DNA of 64,000 nt from Novosphingobium sp. SG919 (GCF_012932495.1 NZ_JABCNG010000003.1:62001-126000); one strand, 5' to 3'; numbered from the stretch's first letter, positions 47,685 through 56,453 are shown. Numbers and translations: made by a program. The notes: generated by a model from the letters alone, not told the origin.

Positions 47685-47696
47685 AAGATATATCTT
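47685..47696. promoter_or_regulatory. 12-base perfect palindrome upstream of the SIP gene
   Basis: AAGATATATCTT in the only AT-rich patch of the gap, 111 bases before the SIP start. It could be part of a promoter or the operator of an iron regulator. It is not a close match to the Fur or ICE consensus, so no regulator is named. Confidence 0.35.
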
Positions 47697-47750
47697 TGAT
47701 CGCTCTTTGGCAAGCCCTGCCACACCGTTTTCACGCCGCCGCCGCGAAAA

Positions 47751-49154
47751 TCATTCCTCCGTCAGCGCCAATTCCCCCGCTTCCGACGGATCGAGCGCCG
47801 CCATGAAACGCGCAAGCCACCACATCACGTCTTCCTTGAGCACGGTATCCATCAATGCCCGCCAGCGCTCCTGGCGCTCGGCCAGCGGCATGGTCAGGGC
47901 AAGCGCCAGGGCATCGGCGATTTCCTCGGGGCTGTAGGGGTTGATCAGCACCGCCTGCGTCAATTGCACTGCCGCTCCGGCAAAGTTCGACAGCACCAGA
48001 ACGCCCGGATCCTCGGGGTCTTGCGCCGCCACGAATTCCTTGGCCACCAGGTTCATCCCGTCGCGCAAGGGGGTGACCAGGCCGACTTTGGCGGCGCGAT
48101 AGACGCCTGCCAGCACGTCGCGCGGATAGCCCTTGTTGACATAGCGCAGCGGCACCCATTCGACGCTGGAAAACTCGCCATTGATGCGGCCCGAAAGCGA
48201 ATCGAGGCTGGCGCGGATTTCCTGGTAGGTCTGCACGCCTTCGCGGCTGGGCGGCGCAATCTGCAGCAGGAACACCTGCTCGTGCAGGTCGGCCCGCTGC
48301 GACAGCAGCCGCTCGTAGCCGATGAAGCGTTCCTGCAGGCCCTTGGAATAGTCCAGCCGGTCCACACCCACGATCATCGCGCGGCCACCGGCGCTTTCTT
48401 CCATGCGCCGGCGCATCGCCTCGGCCACCGGGCCGTTGGCGGTATCGGCAAATTCGCGCGCATCGATGCCGATCGGGCAGGCCACCACGCGCAAGGTGCG
48501 CCCGTTCCAGGTCACGGTGTTGTCTTCGCCCACGGTCGCGTCCATCTGCGCGCGGACATAGTCGAGGAAGCTTTCCAGCCAGTCTTCGGTGTGAAAGCCC
48601 ACCACGTCATAGGCGAACAGCGATTCGACCAGTTCCTGGTGATTGGGCAGCGAAACCATCAGCCGCATAGGCGGCCAGGGGATGTGCAGGAAAAAGCCGA
48701 TGCGGTTTTCCACGCCGCGCTCGCGCAGGCGCTGGCCCAGGGGAATCAGGTGATAATCGTGCACCCACACCAGATCGTCCTTGGCGATCAGCGGCAGCAG
48801 GGTATCGGCAAAGCGGGTGTTGACGCGTTCATAGCCATCGACGAACCCGCGCTCGAATTCGGCCAGGCTGACGCGATAGTGGAACAACGGCCACAACGTG
48901 CGGTTGGCAAAGCCGTCGTAGTATTCGTGGATGTCCTGCGGCTCCAGGTCCACCGTGGCGGTGGTGACGCCGGCCGATTTCTGGAAATTGATATGGCCGG
49001 TGAAACTCTCGGTTTCCCCGCCAGACCAGCCGAACCAGATGCCGTCGCTTTCGCGCAGCACGGTCGACAAGGCAACGGTCAGCCCGCCCTGGTTGCCCGG
49101 CTCGTCCTCACTGGGCGGCTGGACACGGTTCGAGACGACGATCAGGCGCTTCAC
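47751..49154 (-). CDS. otsA: Trehalose-6-phosphate synthase
   Basis: GT20 glycosyltransferase making trehalose-6-P from UDP-glucose and glucose-6-P. 467 residues from GTG 49154 ('[11 protein letters not shown]'), which overlaps the GH15 stop (GTGA) and has GGAG nine bases upstream; an upstream ATG (49169) fits less well. Key stretches: 'GIWFGWSGG', '[19 protein letters not shown]', '[10 protein letters not shown]', '[10 protein letters not shown]', '[14 protein letters not shown]'. Last gene of the trehalose operon. Confidence 0.95.
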   Translation of the reverse strand: MKRLIVVSNRVQPPSEDEPGNQGGLTVALSTVLRESDGIWFGWSGGETESFTGHINFQKSAGVTTATVDLEPQDIHEYYDGFANRTLWPLFHYRVSLAEFERGFVDGYERVNTRFADTLLPLIAKDDLVWVHDYHLIPLGQRLRERGVENRIGFFLHIPWPPMRLMVSLPNHQELVESLFAYDVVGFHTEDWLESFLDYVRAQMDATVGEDNTVTWNGRTLRVVACPIGIDAREFADTANGPVAEAMRRRMEESAGGRAMIVGVDRLDYSKGLQERFIGYERLLSQRADLHEQVFLLQIAPPSREGVQTYQEIRASLDSLSGRINGEFSSVEWVPLRYVNKGYPRDVLAGVYRAAKVGLVTPLRDGMNLVAKEFVAAQDPEDPGVLVLSNFAGAAVQLTQAVLINPYSPEEIADALALALTMPLAERQERWRALMDTVLKEDVMWWLARFMAALDPSEAGELALTEE

Positions 49155-50962
49155 CTTATGGCACTCCATGGCTTGCTCAGCAGGCCGGCACAATTGATCA
49201 GGCCGACCAGCGAGTAGGTCTGCGGGTAATTGCCCCACAGTTCCCCGGAAACGGGGTCGATATCTTCCGACAGCAGCCCGGCGGCGGTGCGGCGGGCCAG
49301 CATTTCCTCGAACAGGTCGCGCCCTTCGGCGGCGCGGCCGGTGGCGTGCAACGCCTCGATCAGCCAGAACGTGCAGACGTTGAACGCGGTTTCGGGCAGG
49401 CCGAAATCGTCCTCGCTGGCATAGCGCAGCATGTGGCTGCCCCGCCGCAGGCCTTCTTCCACCGCGCGCAGCGTGCCCTGGAACCGCGGATCGTCGGGCG
49501 GCAGGAACCGCATGTCAAGCAGCTGGATCAGGCTCGCGTCCAGATCATCGCCACCAAACGTGGCGGAAAAGCGCTGCGTGTCCGGGCGCCAGGCACGCGA
49601 TTCGATCGTGGCGCGGATCGTGTCGGCCCGGTTCTGCCAGAAATCGGCGCGCTCGGGCAGGGTGAGTTCGGCCGCGATATTGGCCAGCCGGTCGCACGCG
49701 GCCCAGCACATCGCCGCCGAATACGTGTGGACATGCGCGCGCGTGCGCAGCTCCCACAGGCCGGCATCGGGCTGGTCGTGCACCTGGAACGCGCGTTCGC
49801 CCACCGCTTCCAGCGCTTCGAAATCGGCCATGCCGGCCATGCGATAGAGCCGCCGGTCGATGAACGCCTGGGTGTTGCACAACACGATCTGGCCATAGGC
49901 ATCGTGCTGGATCTGTTCATAGGCCTGGTTGCCCACCCGCACCGGGCCCATGCCGCGATAACCGGACAGGTTTTCGGCCACACGCTCGGTGAGCTTGTCT
50001 TCGCCGCCCAGGCCATAGAGCGGCTGGATATGCCCGCCCCGTGCGCCTTCCACCACGTTGCGCAGATATTCGAGATAGCCTTCTAGCACATCGAGCGCAC
50101 CCAGGCGGTTGAGCGCCTGGATCGTGTAATAGGCATCGCGAATCCAGCAGAAGCGATAGTCCCAGTTGCGGCCCGAATCGGCATGCTCGGGGATCGAGGT
50201 GGTCAGCGCCGCCACGATCGCGCCGGTTTCCTCGAACTGGCACAGCTTGAGGGTGATTGCCGCGCGGATCACCGCGTCCTGCCATTCCAGCGGCGTGGCC
50301 AGGCCGCGCGTCCACTGTCGCCATTCGGCAATCGTGCGCGCCAGCATCTCTTCCATGCCATGGCCCAGGTCGTTGGCAAAACTTTCGTCCGGGCCGAGGA
50401 AGAAATGCAGCGAGCGTTCCACCCGGAACGGGCGCTCGTCCGCCACCCAGCCCACGGGCGCATCGGTGGTCAGGCGCAGCGTCAGGTCATGCAGCAGATA
50501 GCGGACATGATGCGATCCGCTGGTGCGCGCAGGCACGCTCGCGCCCCATTCGCTGGCCGGGCGCAAGGCCACGCGAATGCGCGGGCTGCCGGCCAGGCGG
50601 CGCACGATCCGGGCAAAGGCCACTGGGCGGTACATCCGCCCGTGGTTCTTATAGCGCGGGCAGAAATCGACCACTTCGATCGCCCCGCCCTGGGCATCGG
50701 TGTGGGTCGTCACCAGGACCGGGGTGTTGCGGATATAATGCTGCGTGGTAGCGACAGCATCTTCCAGCGTGATCGACCAGAAGCCAAGCGCCGCCGGGTC
50801 GCTGGCGGGCTTGTCATCCAGCAGGGCACAGAACGTGGGGTCGCCATCCAGGCGCGGCACGCAGCCCCACACCAGGCTGCCGGTCCGGTCGATCATCCCG
50901 GCCACCTGGCAATTGCCGATCGGCCAGAGATCGACGCTCGCGACGCGCGTTGCCTCGCTCAT
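49151..50962 (-). CDS. Glycoside hydrolase family 15 protein (glucoamylase/trehalase-like)
   Basis: 603 residues. N-terminal beta-sandwich and C-terminal (alpha/alpha)6 barrel with 'NWDYRFCWIRDAYYTIQALNRLG' and, near the end, 'LLSEDIDPVSGELWGNYPQTYSL', the acid/base-type region of GH15. No signal peptide, so it is cytoplasmic. Members of this subgroup hydrolyse trehalose or alpha-glucans. It sits between otsB and otsA with overlapping starts on both sides, which suggests trehalose turnover or a glucan by-product as its target. Confidence 0.92.
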   Translation of the reverse strand: MSEATRVASVDLWPIGNCQVAGMIDRTGSLVWGCVPRLDGDPTFCALLDDKPASDPAALGFWSITLEDAVATTQHYIRNTPVLVTTHTDAQGGAIEVVDFCPRYKNHGRMYRPVAFARIVRRLAGSPRIRVALRPASEWGASVPARTSGSHHVRYLLHDLTLRLTTDAPVGWVADERPFRVERSLHFFLGPDESFANDLGHGMEEMLARTIAEWRQWTRGLATPLEWQDAVIRAAITLKLCQFEETGAIVAALTTSIPEHADSGRNWDYRFCWIRDAYYTIQALNRLGALDVLEGYLEYLRNVVEGARGGHIQPLYGLGGEDKLTERVAENLSGYRGMGPVRVGNQAYEQIQHDAYGQIVLCNTQAFIDRRLYRMAGMADFEALEAVGERAFQVHDQPDAGLWELRTRAHVHTYSAAMCWAACDRLANIAAELTLPERADFWQNRADTIRATIESRAWRPDTQRFSATFGGDDLDASLIQLLDMRFLPPDDPRFQGTLRAVEEGLRRGSHMLRYASEDDFGLPETAFNVCTFWLIEALHATGRAAEGRDLFEEMLARRTAAGLLSEDIDPVSGELWGNYPQTYSLVGLINCAGLLSKPWSAIR

Positions 50963-51744
50963 GCCAGCTGCGATCCATCGGCAAAGTCGCGCAGGAACGC
51001 ACGCACCGCCGCGGGCGAAGGCAGCGACAGGGTGGCTGCCGTGCTGCTGCCATCCAGCGCGCGCGGCCCCACCAGCACGCCATGGCCGCCCAGCGCACGG
51101 GCAGCGGCAAAGCCGGCTTCGTCGGTCAGGTCATCGCCAAAGAACACCGGCTGGGTGCCCGCCATGCCGGGCCGCGCCATCATCCGGCGCACCGCCTGGC
51201 CCTTGTCGCCGCCGGGCATGCGCAGTTCGACCAGATCCTTGCCGTGCTGGATCTTGAGCGCGTGCGCCTGCGCCAGATGCACGGCCAGCGCTTGTGCCGG
51301 CTGCTGCGCTTCTGGCGCCAGGCGCCAATGAAAGGCCACGCCGAATGATTTCTCTTCCACCAGGCAACCGTGCCAGGTGCGCGCAAGCGTGTTGAAATCG
51401 CGCGCCACGTCTTCCAACACGGGAAGCCGCTCGGGCCGCGCCCACACGCCGTTCCACCGGTATTCCAGGCCATGGCTGCCGGTGACCGGCAGGGCCTGGG
51501 CGATCGGCCCAAGGATGCGATCGATCTGTTCCAGCGAACGCCCGCTCACCATCGACAAGCGCCCATCCAGCCGTCGCGCCAGATCGCCCAGGAGCGCGCG
51601 CGTCGCACCATCGGCGCGCACTGCGTCGGGGTCGTCGGCCAGTTCGAGCAATGTGCCATCGATGTCGAGGAACACGGTGGCTCGGGAGAGCAGGCCGGGT
51701 CGCGGCGCGGGAAGCAGGGCGGGCGTGGTGGCGATCAGGGGAAT
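50959..51744 (-). CDS. otsB: Trehalose-6-phosphate phosphatase, probable ATT start
   Basis: HAD-superfamily phosphatase releasing trehalose. 261 residues from ATT 51744. Motif I is FLDIDGT with D27 and D29, motif II 'VSGRS', and the motif IV region is 'FFGDDLTDEAGF'. The only canonical start, GTG 51675, falls one residue before motif I, lacks a ribosome binding site, and would remove the ~20 residues that homologues have there. AAGGAG seven bases before ATT 51744 supports that codon; an in-frame TAG lies just upstream. The stop overlaps the GH15 ATG. Confidence 0.85.
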   Translation of the reverse strand: MPLIATTPALLPAPRPGLLSRATVFLDIDGTLLELADDPDAVRADGATRALLGDLARRLDGRLSMVSGRSLEQIDRILGPIAQALPVTGSHGLEYRWNGVWARPERLPVLEDVARDFNTLARTWHGCLVEEKSFGVAFHWRLAPEAQQPAQALAVHLAQAHALKIQHGKDLVELRMPGGDKGQAVRRMMARPGMAGTQPVFFGDDLTDEAGFAAARALGGHGVLVGPRALDGSSTAATLSLPSPAAVRAFLRDFADGSQLA

Positions 51745-51757
51745 GGGGGCACTCCTT
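51742..51757 (-). promoter_or_regulatory. Ribosome binding site and ATT start codon of otsB
   Basis: AAGGAG (minus strand, 51757-51752), seven bases, ATT (51744-51742). The match and spacing are ideal, which argues that the rare codon is used. Confidence 0.6.
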
Positions 51758-51783
51758 GGCTATGGCGGCTGACGCGCCAAAAC

Positions 51784-51808
51784 AATGACTTGCGCTCCTT
51801 TTGGTTCC
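51784..51808 (-). promoter_or_regulatory. Candidate EcfG-type promoter of the trehalose operon
   Basis: Minus strand GGAAC (51808-51804), 16 bases, CATT (51787-51784), 40 bases before the proposed otsB start. The -35 extends to GGGAACC, and the whole has the same form as the element before phyR. Trehalose synthesis is a common target of the general stress response. Confidence 0.5.
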
Positions 51809-51845
51809 CGCCGCCCCACGGCCCCGCCGCGCAAGTGCTTGTTTC

Positions 51846-52268
51846 CTAACGCTCGAACGCGGTCAGGATGGGGCATGGCCCGGCCTCGCCATGGCCACAG
51901 GCCTGCGCCAGGCGGTGCAGCGCGGCCCGCGCCTGCTCCAGGTCTGCGATCCGGGAATCGAGGGCGGCAATCTGCTCGGCGGCCAAGGCGCGCACGCGCG
52001 CGCGATCGTGCGTCGCGTCCAGCGCCAGCAGGTCGCCGATCCGCTCAAGCGTGAACCCGGCCGCCTGCGCCGCACGGATGAACCGCAGGCGGCGCACGTG
52101 GCTTTCGCCATAGTGGCGGATCGCGCCACGCTGCCCGGCACCGCCGCCGCGCTCGGGCGTTTCGATCAAGCCGCGCCGCTGGTAATAGCGCACGGTTTCC
52201 ACGCCGACATTGCCGGCGCGCGCCAGACCGGCGATGGTCAATGCGCTTTTGGCGCGTTCTGATGGCAT
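51846..52268 (-). CDS. MerR family transcriptional regulator (mercury-type, two cysteines)
   Basis: 140 residues from ATG 52268 (AAGGGG nine bases upstream). HTH and wing at residues 9-75 ('TIAGLARAGNVGVETVRYYQRRGLIE'-type start), a dimer helix at 90-120, and C124 and C132 in 'ACGHGEAGPCPIL'. These align with MerR C117 and C126, but the third mercury ligand (MerR C82, 'THC') is Asp here ('THD', residue 88). It is divergent from the glutaredoxin-MauE gene and surely controls it through the operator at 52281-52311. Confidence 0.9.
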   Translation of the reverse strand: MPSERAKSALTIAGLARAGNVGVETVRYYQRRGLIETPERGGGAGQRGAIRHYGESHVRRLRFIRAAQAAGFTLERIGDLLALDATHDRARVRALAAEQIAALDSRIADLEQARAALHRLAQACGHGEAGPCPILTAFER

Positions 52269-52280
52269 GTTCGGCACCCC

Positions 52281-52311
52281 TTGACTGCGTACCATGGTAC
52301 GGACCCTATAT
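52281..52311 (+). promoter_or_regulatory. MerR-type promoter/operator
   Basis: TTGACT (52281-52286), a 19-base spacer, CTATAT (52306-52311). The over-long spacer carries the perfect palindrome CGTACCATGGTACG. The -35, spacer length and the GTAC/GTAC half-sites are those of the classical mer operator. It lies 40 bases before the glutaredoxin-MauE ATG and 12 before the merR-type ATG on the other strand. Confidence 0.85.
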
Positions 52312-52350
52312 GGGATGCAGCCCGCTCCAATCCAGCCAAAGGCCGCTGCC

Positions 52351-53097
52351 ATGACCGCTTCCGCCCAGCCCCGCACCGCCGTTCTCTATCGCATGGTCAC
52401 CGACAAGCACGTCTGCCCCTTCGGGCTCAAGGCGCGGCACCTCTTGCGTCGCAAGGGCTTCACGGTGGACGATCACTGGCTGCGCACGCGCGCGGAAACA
52501 GACGCGTTCAAGGCGCAGCATGGCGTAGAGACCACGCCGCAGGTCTTCATCGACGGCCAGCGGATCGGCGGCTATGACGATCTGCGTCGCCATTTCGGCC
52601 TGGCCGTGCCCGATCCCAAGGCAACCAGCTATGCCCCCGTGGCCGTGTTGTTAGCGATCACCGCCTTGATGGCGCTGGCCACCAGCCAGGCGGCGTTCGG
52701 CACCCCGTTCACCCTGCGCGCGGCGGAATGGTTTGTCGGCATGAGCATGGCGGTGCTCGCCCTGCTCAAGTTGCAGGACATCGGCCGCTTTGCCACGATG
52801 TTCCTGGGTTATGACCTGTTGGCGCGCCGCTGGGTGCCTTACGCCACACTCTATCCCTTTGCCGAGGCGCTGGCCGGGCTGCTGATGATCGCCGGGGTGT
52901 GGACTTGGCTTTCAGCGCCGGTGGCGCTGTTCATCGGCACGGTGGGCGCCGTGTCGGTGTTCAAGGCGGTCTACATCGATCGCCGCGAATTGAAATGCGC
53001 CTGCGTGGGCGGATCGAGCAACGTGCCGCTCGGCTTCGTCTCGCTCACCGAAAACATCGGCATGGTCGCCATGGCGCTGTGGATGCTGGTGCACTGA
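52351..53097 (+). CDS. Glutaredoxin domain-MauE/DoxX-like membrane protein fusion
   Basis: 248 residues from ATG 52351 (AAAGG eight bases upstream). Residues 10-90 are a glutaredoxin fold with a one-cysteine active site 'HVCPFG', cis-Pro 'TTPQVF' and the glutathione-binding 'GGYDDLRR'. Residues 95-248 have four membrane helices of the MauE type and a conserved 'KCACVGG' cysteine pair before the last helix. The fusion suggests thiol transfer from glutathione across or at the inner membrane. Controlled by the divergent MerR-type regulator. Confidence 0.85.
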   Translation: MTASAQPRTAVLYRMVTDKHVCPFGLKARHLLRRKGFTVDDHWLRTRAETDAFKAQHGVETTPQVFIDGQRIGGYDDLRRHFGLAVPDPKATSYAPVAVLLAITALMALATSQAAFGTPFTLRAAEWFVGMSMAVLALLKLQDIGRFATMFLGYDLLARRWVPYATLYPFAEALAGLLMIAGVWTWLSAPVALFIGTVGAVSVFKAVYIDRRELKCACVGGSSNVPLGFVSLTENIGMVAMALWMLVH

Positions 53098-53151
53098 CGC
53101 CAAAAGGGCGCCGGAACCCAAAAGTTCGCGGCACCCTTGTCGCGGTTCAGG

Positions 53152-54723
53152 TCATTCCCACTCGATCGTGCCCGGCGGCTTTGACGTATAGTCATAGACC
53201 ACGCGGTTGATGCCCTTCACTTCGTTGACGATGCGCGTCGCCACGCGGCTGAGGAAGCCGGCGTCGAAGGGATAGATGTCTGCGGTCATCCCATCGGTCG
53301 AGGTCACGGCGCGCAGGGCGCAGACCGAATCGTAGGTGCGGAAATCGCCCATCACGCCCACGGTGCGCACCGGCAGCAGCACGGCAAAGGCCTGCCAGAT
53401 CGCGTCATAGAGCCCGGCGTTGCGGATCTCTTCCAGGTAGATCGCATCGGCCTTGCGCAGGATGTCGCAGCGCTCGCGCGTTACTTCGCCGGGGATGCGG
53501 ATGGCGAGGCCCGGCCCCGGGAACGGGTGACGGCCTACGAAGATGTCCGGCAGGCCCAGTTCGCGGCCCAGCGCGCGCACTTCGTCCTTGAACAGTTCGC
53601 GCAAGGGCTCGACGAGCTTCATGTTCATGCGCTCGGGCAAGCCGCCCACGTTGTGGTGGCTCTTGATCGTCACCGAAGGCCCGCCGGTGAACGACACGCT
53701 TTCGATCACGTCGGGATAGAGCGTGCCCTGCGCCAGGAAATCGGCGCCGCCCACCTTGCGCGCTTCGGCCTCGAACACGTCGATGAAGGTCTTGCCGATG
53801 AACTTGCGCTTGGCCTCGGGGTCGGTCACCCCTTCCAGCCCTTTCAGGAAAAGCGTGGACACATCCACGTGAACCAGCGGAATGTGGTAGTGGTTGCGGA
53901 ACAGCGACACCACCTGCTCCGCCTCGCCCAGGCGCATCAGGCCATGGTCGACGAACACGCAGGTCAGCTGGTCGCCGATCGCCTCGTGGATCAGCACGGC
54001 CGCCACGGCCGAATCGACCCCGCCGGAAAGGCCGCAGATCACGCGGGCATCGCCCACTTGCGCGCGGATTTCGGCAATCTTGGTCTTGCGGAATTCGGCC
54101 ATCGTCCAATCGCCGGTGCAGCCGCAGACGTGGCGCACGAAATTGGCGATCAGCTTGCCGCCGTCGGGCGTGTGCACCACTTCGGGGTGGAACTGGGTGC
54201 CGTAATACTTCTTCTCGTCATTGGCGATCACCGCGAACGGCGCGCCGTCGGACACGGCCACGATGCGGAAACCGGGGGCGAACTGCGTCACCTTGTCGCC
54301 ATGGCTCATCCACACCTGATGGCGTTCACCAGTGGTCCACAGCCCGTCGAACAGCACGCAAGGCTCGGTCACCGTCAGGAACGCGCGGCCGAATTCGCCC
54401 GAATCGCCCGGCTCCACTTTGCCGCCAAGCTGCTCGCTCATCACCTGCTGGCCATAGCAGATGCCCAGGATCGGCAGGCCGCTGTCGAACAGCACCTGCG
54501 GCGCGCGGGGGCTGCCATCGGCCGGCACGCTGGCGGGCGAACCCGACAGGATGATGCCCTTGGGCTTCATGCGGTGGAATGCCGCCTCGGCCTGGGTGAA
54601 GGGGGCGATTTCGGAATAGACGCCCGCCTCGCGCACGCGGCGTGCGATCAGCTGCGTCACCTGGCTGCCAAAATCGACGATCAGGATCGATTCGGGGGCC
54701 GATTCTTCGGGCTGGATAGTCAT
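53152..54723 (-). CDS. guaA: GMP synthase (glutamine-hydrolysing)
   Basis: Makes GMP from XMP. 523 residues from ATG 54723. Class I amidotransferase triad C89 ('GICYGQQ'), H179 and E181 ('FHPEV'); PP-loop 'GLSGGVDS' at 231-238; C-terminal dimer domain ending 'GTIEWE'. Typical length. Cytoplasmic. The upstream gap has a cluster of CACTTG/CAAGTG motifs. Confidence 0.97.
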   Translation of the reverse strand: MTIQPEESAPESILIVDFGSQVTQLIARRVREAGVYSEIAPFTQAEAAFHRMKPKGIILSGSPASVPADGSPRAPQVLFDSGLPILGICYGQQVMSEQLGGKVEPGDSGEFGRAFLTVTEPCVLFDGLWTTGERHQVWMSHGDKVTQFAPGFRIVAVSDGAPFAVIANDEKKYYGTQFHPEVVHTPDGGKLIANFVRHVCGCTGDWTMAEFRKTKIAEIRAQVGDARVICGLSGGVDSAVAAVLIHEAIGDQLTCVFVDHGLMRLGEAEQVVSLFRNHYHIPLVHVDVSTLFLKGLEGVTDPEAKRKFIGKTFIDVFEAEARKVGGADFLAQGTLYPDVIESVSFTGGPSVTIKSHHNVGGLPERMNMKLVEPLRELFKDEVRALGRELGLPDIFVGRHPFPGPGLAIRIPGEVTRERCDILRKADAIYLEEIRNAGLYDAIWQAFAVLLPVRTVGVMGDFRTYDSVCALRAVTSTDGMTADIYPFDAGFLSRVATRIVNEVKGINRVVYDYTSKPPGTIEWE

Positions 54724-55039
54724 GGCTGGCCGATAAGGAAGGCGCGGGGAACTGTCCAGCACTTGGCGCAAATTCGCTGCGGGCCTGGCGCGCGTGGCAC
54801 CAAAGTGGCGCAATGCCACGCAAGTGTTGCTGAATTACCACAAACTCCCCGGTTGCAACACATGAATTGCACTTATTGCAAGTGTAGATGCCAGGATCGC
54901 ACTTGTAACAAAATCGGCTCGTCTTATGTGAGCCCCAGTTCGCGGCTCCGAGCCTTACCCTGCCGGCGCGACGGACTGAGAGGATCCTGCAAGGTTAAAC
55001 AATAAACCTTGTTAATTCGCAGGAAATCAGGAGCATACC
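54724..55039. other. Divergent control region between guaA and the 27-codon ORF
   Basis: 316 bases. CACTTG or its complement occurs at 54760, 54821, 54879 and 54900 (and again at 55306), two of them inside the interleaved inverted repeats TTGCACTT...AAGTG at 54867-54884. A plausible sigma70 promoter is TTGTAA (54903-54908), 16 bases, TATGTG (54925-54930). A hairpin CAAGGTT/AACCTTG (54990-55011) comes just before the small ORF's ribosome binding site. Confidence 0.5.
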
Positions 55040-55123
55040 ATGCGCAAGTTCGCAACCGTTATGCTGCCGCTCATCCTCGCTGCTGGTGTCAGCGGCGCGA
55101 TGTTCACTGCCACGCTTGTCTAA
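55040..55123 (+). CDS. Small hydrophobic peptide, 27 residues
   Basis: ATG 55040 with AGGAG eight bases upstream. The product 'MRKFATVMLPLILAAGVS' plus nine more residues has a short cationic start and one hydrophobic helix, so it is either a membrane-inserted small protein or a signal-like peptide. I do not recognise a family. Its own promoter, a leader hairpin and a following terminator-like structure (55240-55283) suggest a real transcription unit. Confidence 0.5.
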   Translation: MRKFATVMLPLILAAGVSGAMFTATLV

Positions 55124-55239
55124 GCGCTGGCGGCAGCACTGAAACATTTCGGGCCGGTCCTCTCAAGCGGCCGCGAAATGGTTTGAATACTTGTAATACC
55201 GCCACGCAGCGCGATGTCACCGCATCGCCGCGCGGCACG

Positions 55240-55283
55240 AAACGCCAAGCGGCGGTCCGGCGGGGCCGCCGTTTTGCGTTTTT
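55240..55283 (+). terminator. Probable terminator after the 27-codon ORF
   Basis: Outer stem AAACGC/GCGTTT and inner stem CGGCGG/CCGCCG, ending in a T-rich run. It lies before the gluQ promoter region. Confidence 0.5.
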
Positions 55284-55344
55284 GGCAATTGTGTCTTTCC
55301 AGATACACTTGTTCCTGAGAGGAAACCTTTTAGGCACCATCCTC

Positions 55345-56205
55345 ATGATCGTGACGCGCTTTGCCCCCAGCCCCAACGGACCGCTGCACCTGGGCCACGC
55401 CTGGGCGGCGATCGTGGCGCACGATCGCGCACGGGCGGCAAGCGGCACATTCCTGCTGCGGATCGAGGATATCGACGGCGCGCGCAGCCGCCCGGAACTG
55501 GCCGAGGAATTCCGCGCCGATCTCGCCTGGCTGGGCCTGTCGTGGAAGGAAGTGACCCCGCAATCGCAGCGGGTGGAACGCTATCGCGCCGCCGCCGATG
55601 CCTTGCGCACGACGGGCCTGCTCTATCCCTGCCGCTGCACCCGCGCCGAAATTGCCGCCAATGCCACCGCGCAAGGGCCAGACGGCCCCCTCTATCCCGG
55701 CACCTGCCGCCTTCACCCCATCGAACCCGGCCCCGATGTCGCCTGGCGGCTGGACATGGCCCGCGCCATGGCGCTCGCCGGGCCGCTGGAATGGACCGAC
55801 GAACGACGTGGGGTGCAGCAAGCGCGGCCCGAGCTGTTCGGAGACGTGGTGCTGTGGCGCAAGGATGCGCCGGCGTCGTATCACCTCGCCGCCACGGTGG
55901 ACGATGCCGCCGATGGCGTCAGCGTGGTCACGCGCGGGATCGATCTGTTCCGTGCCAGCCATGTGCATCGCCTGCTCCAGGCGCTGCTCGGGCTGCCGGT
56001 GCCGCGCTGGCACCATCATGCCGTGCTGGTGGGCCCCGACGGGCGCAAGCTGGCCAAGCGGCGCGGCGCGGCGGGCCTGGCGGAGCGGCGGCAGAACGGC
56101 GAAGATGGCCCGGCGCTGGCCGCAGCGCTGCGTGCCGGTCGTTTTGATAGCAGTCTTTTTGACACTGGCATTTGCCTGGCAGACACCATAGACCTTGCAC
56201 CATGA
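55345..56205 (+). CDS. gluQ: Glutamyl-Q tRNA(Asp) synthetase
   Basis: 286 residues, a catalytic core of glutamyl-tRNA synthetase without the anticodon domain. 'FAPSPNGPLHLGHAWAA' is the HIGH region and 'KLAKRRG' the KMSKS-like loop; the zinc site shows 'CRCTRAE' and 'YPGTCR'. It attaches glutamate to the queuosine base of tRNA(Asp). The stop overlaps the next ATG. Confidence 0.93.
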   Translation: MIVTRFAPSPNGPLHLGHAWAAIVAHDRARAASGTFLLRIEDIDGARSRPELAEEFRADLAWLGLSWKEVTPQSQRVERYRAAADALRTTGLLYPCRCTRAEIAANATAQGPDGPLYPGTCRLHPIEPGPDVAWRLDMARAMALAGPLEWTDERRGVQQARPELFGDVVLWRKDAPASYHLAATVDDAADGVSVVTRGIDLFRASHVHRLLQALLGLPVPRWHHHAVLVGPDGRKLAKRRGAAGLAERRQNGEDGPALAAALRAGRFDSSLFDTGICLADTIDLAP

Positions 56206-56435
56206 CCTATGTGCTCGTGCCCTTGCTGATCGTGCTGATGGCGCTGACCGTGTGGTCGCTGCTGCGCGGTGTCGTCGCCTTCCTGCGCACCACGCGCGAG
56301 GGGCTGGAGCGCGGGGACGAAGGCATCCGCGACATGCAGCTCTTGCAGAACCGCATGATGTTCAACCGCATCAAGTTCCAGGGCCTGGCTATCGTGGTCG
56401 TGGTCGTGCTGCTGATGGTTGCCGGCAAGAACTGA
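56202..56435 (+). CDS. HIG1-domain-like twin-helix membrane protein
   Basis: 77 residues: helix, cationic loop with 'LLQNRMMFNRIKFQGLAI' (the HIG1-type RxxxQ region) and a second helix. HIG1 proteins associate with respiratory complexes, notably cytochrome oxidase. ATGA overlap with gluQ; the PduO-type gene follows after 18 bases, an order that is common in alphaproteobacteria. Confidence 0.8.
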   Translation: MTYVLVPLLIVLMALTVWSLLRGVVAFLRTTREGLERGDEGIRDMQLLQNRMMFNRIKFQGLAIVVVVVLLMVAGKN

Positions 56436-56453
56436 ACGGGTCCGTTCTATTTC

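Noticed and set aside
51675..51775. Frameshift or truncation of otsB
   Set aside because: The frame through the N-terminus is clean back to an ideal ribosome binding site, so an ATT start explains it without an error.
54940..55000. CTGAGA-containing leader resembling a TPP riboswitch
   Set aside because: The partner conserved blocks of the THI element are absent and the following gene is not thiamine-related.
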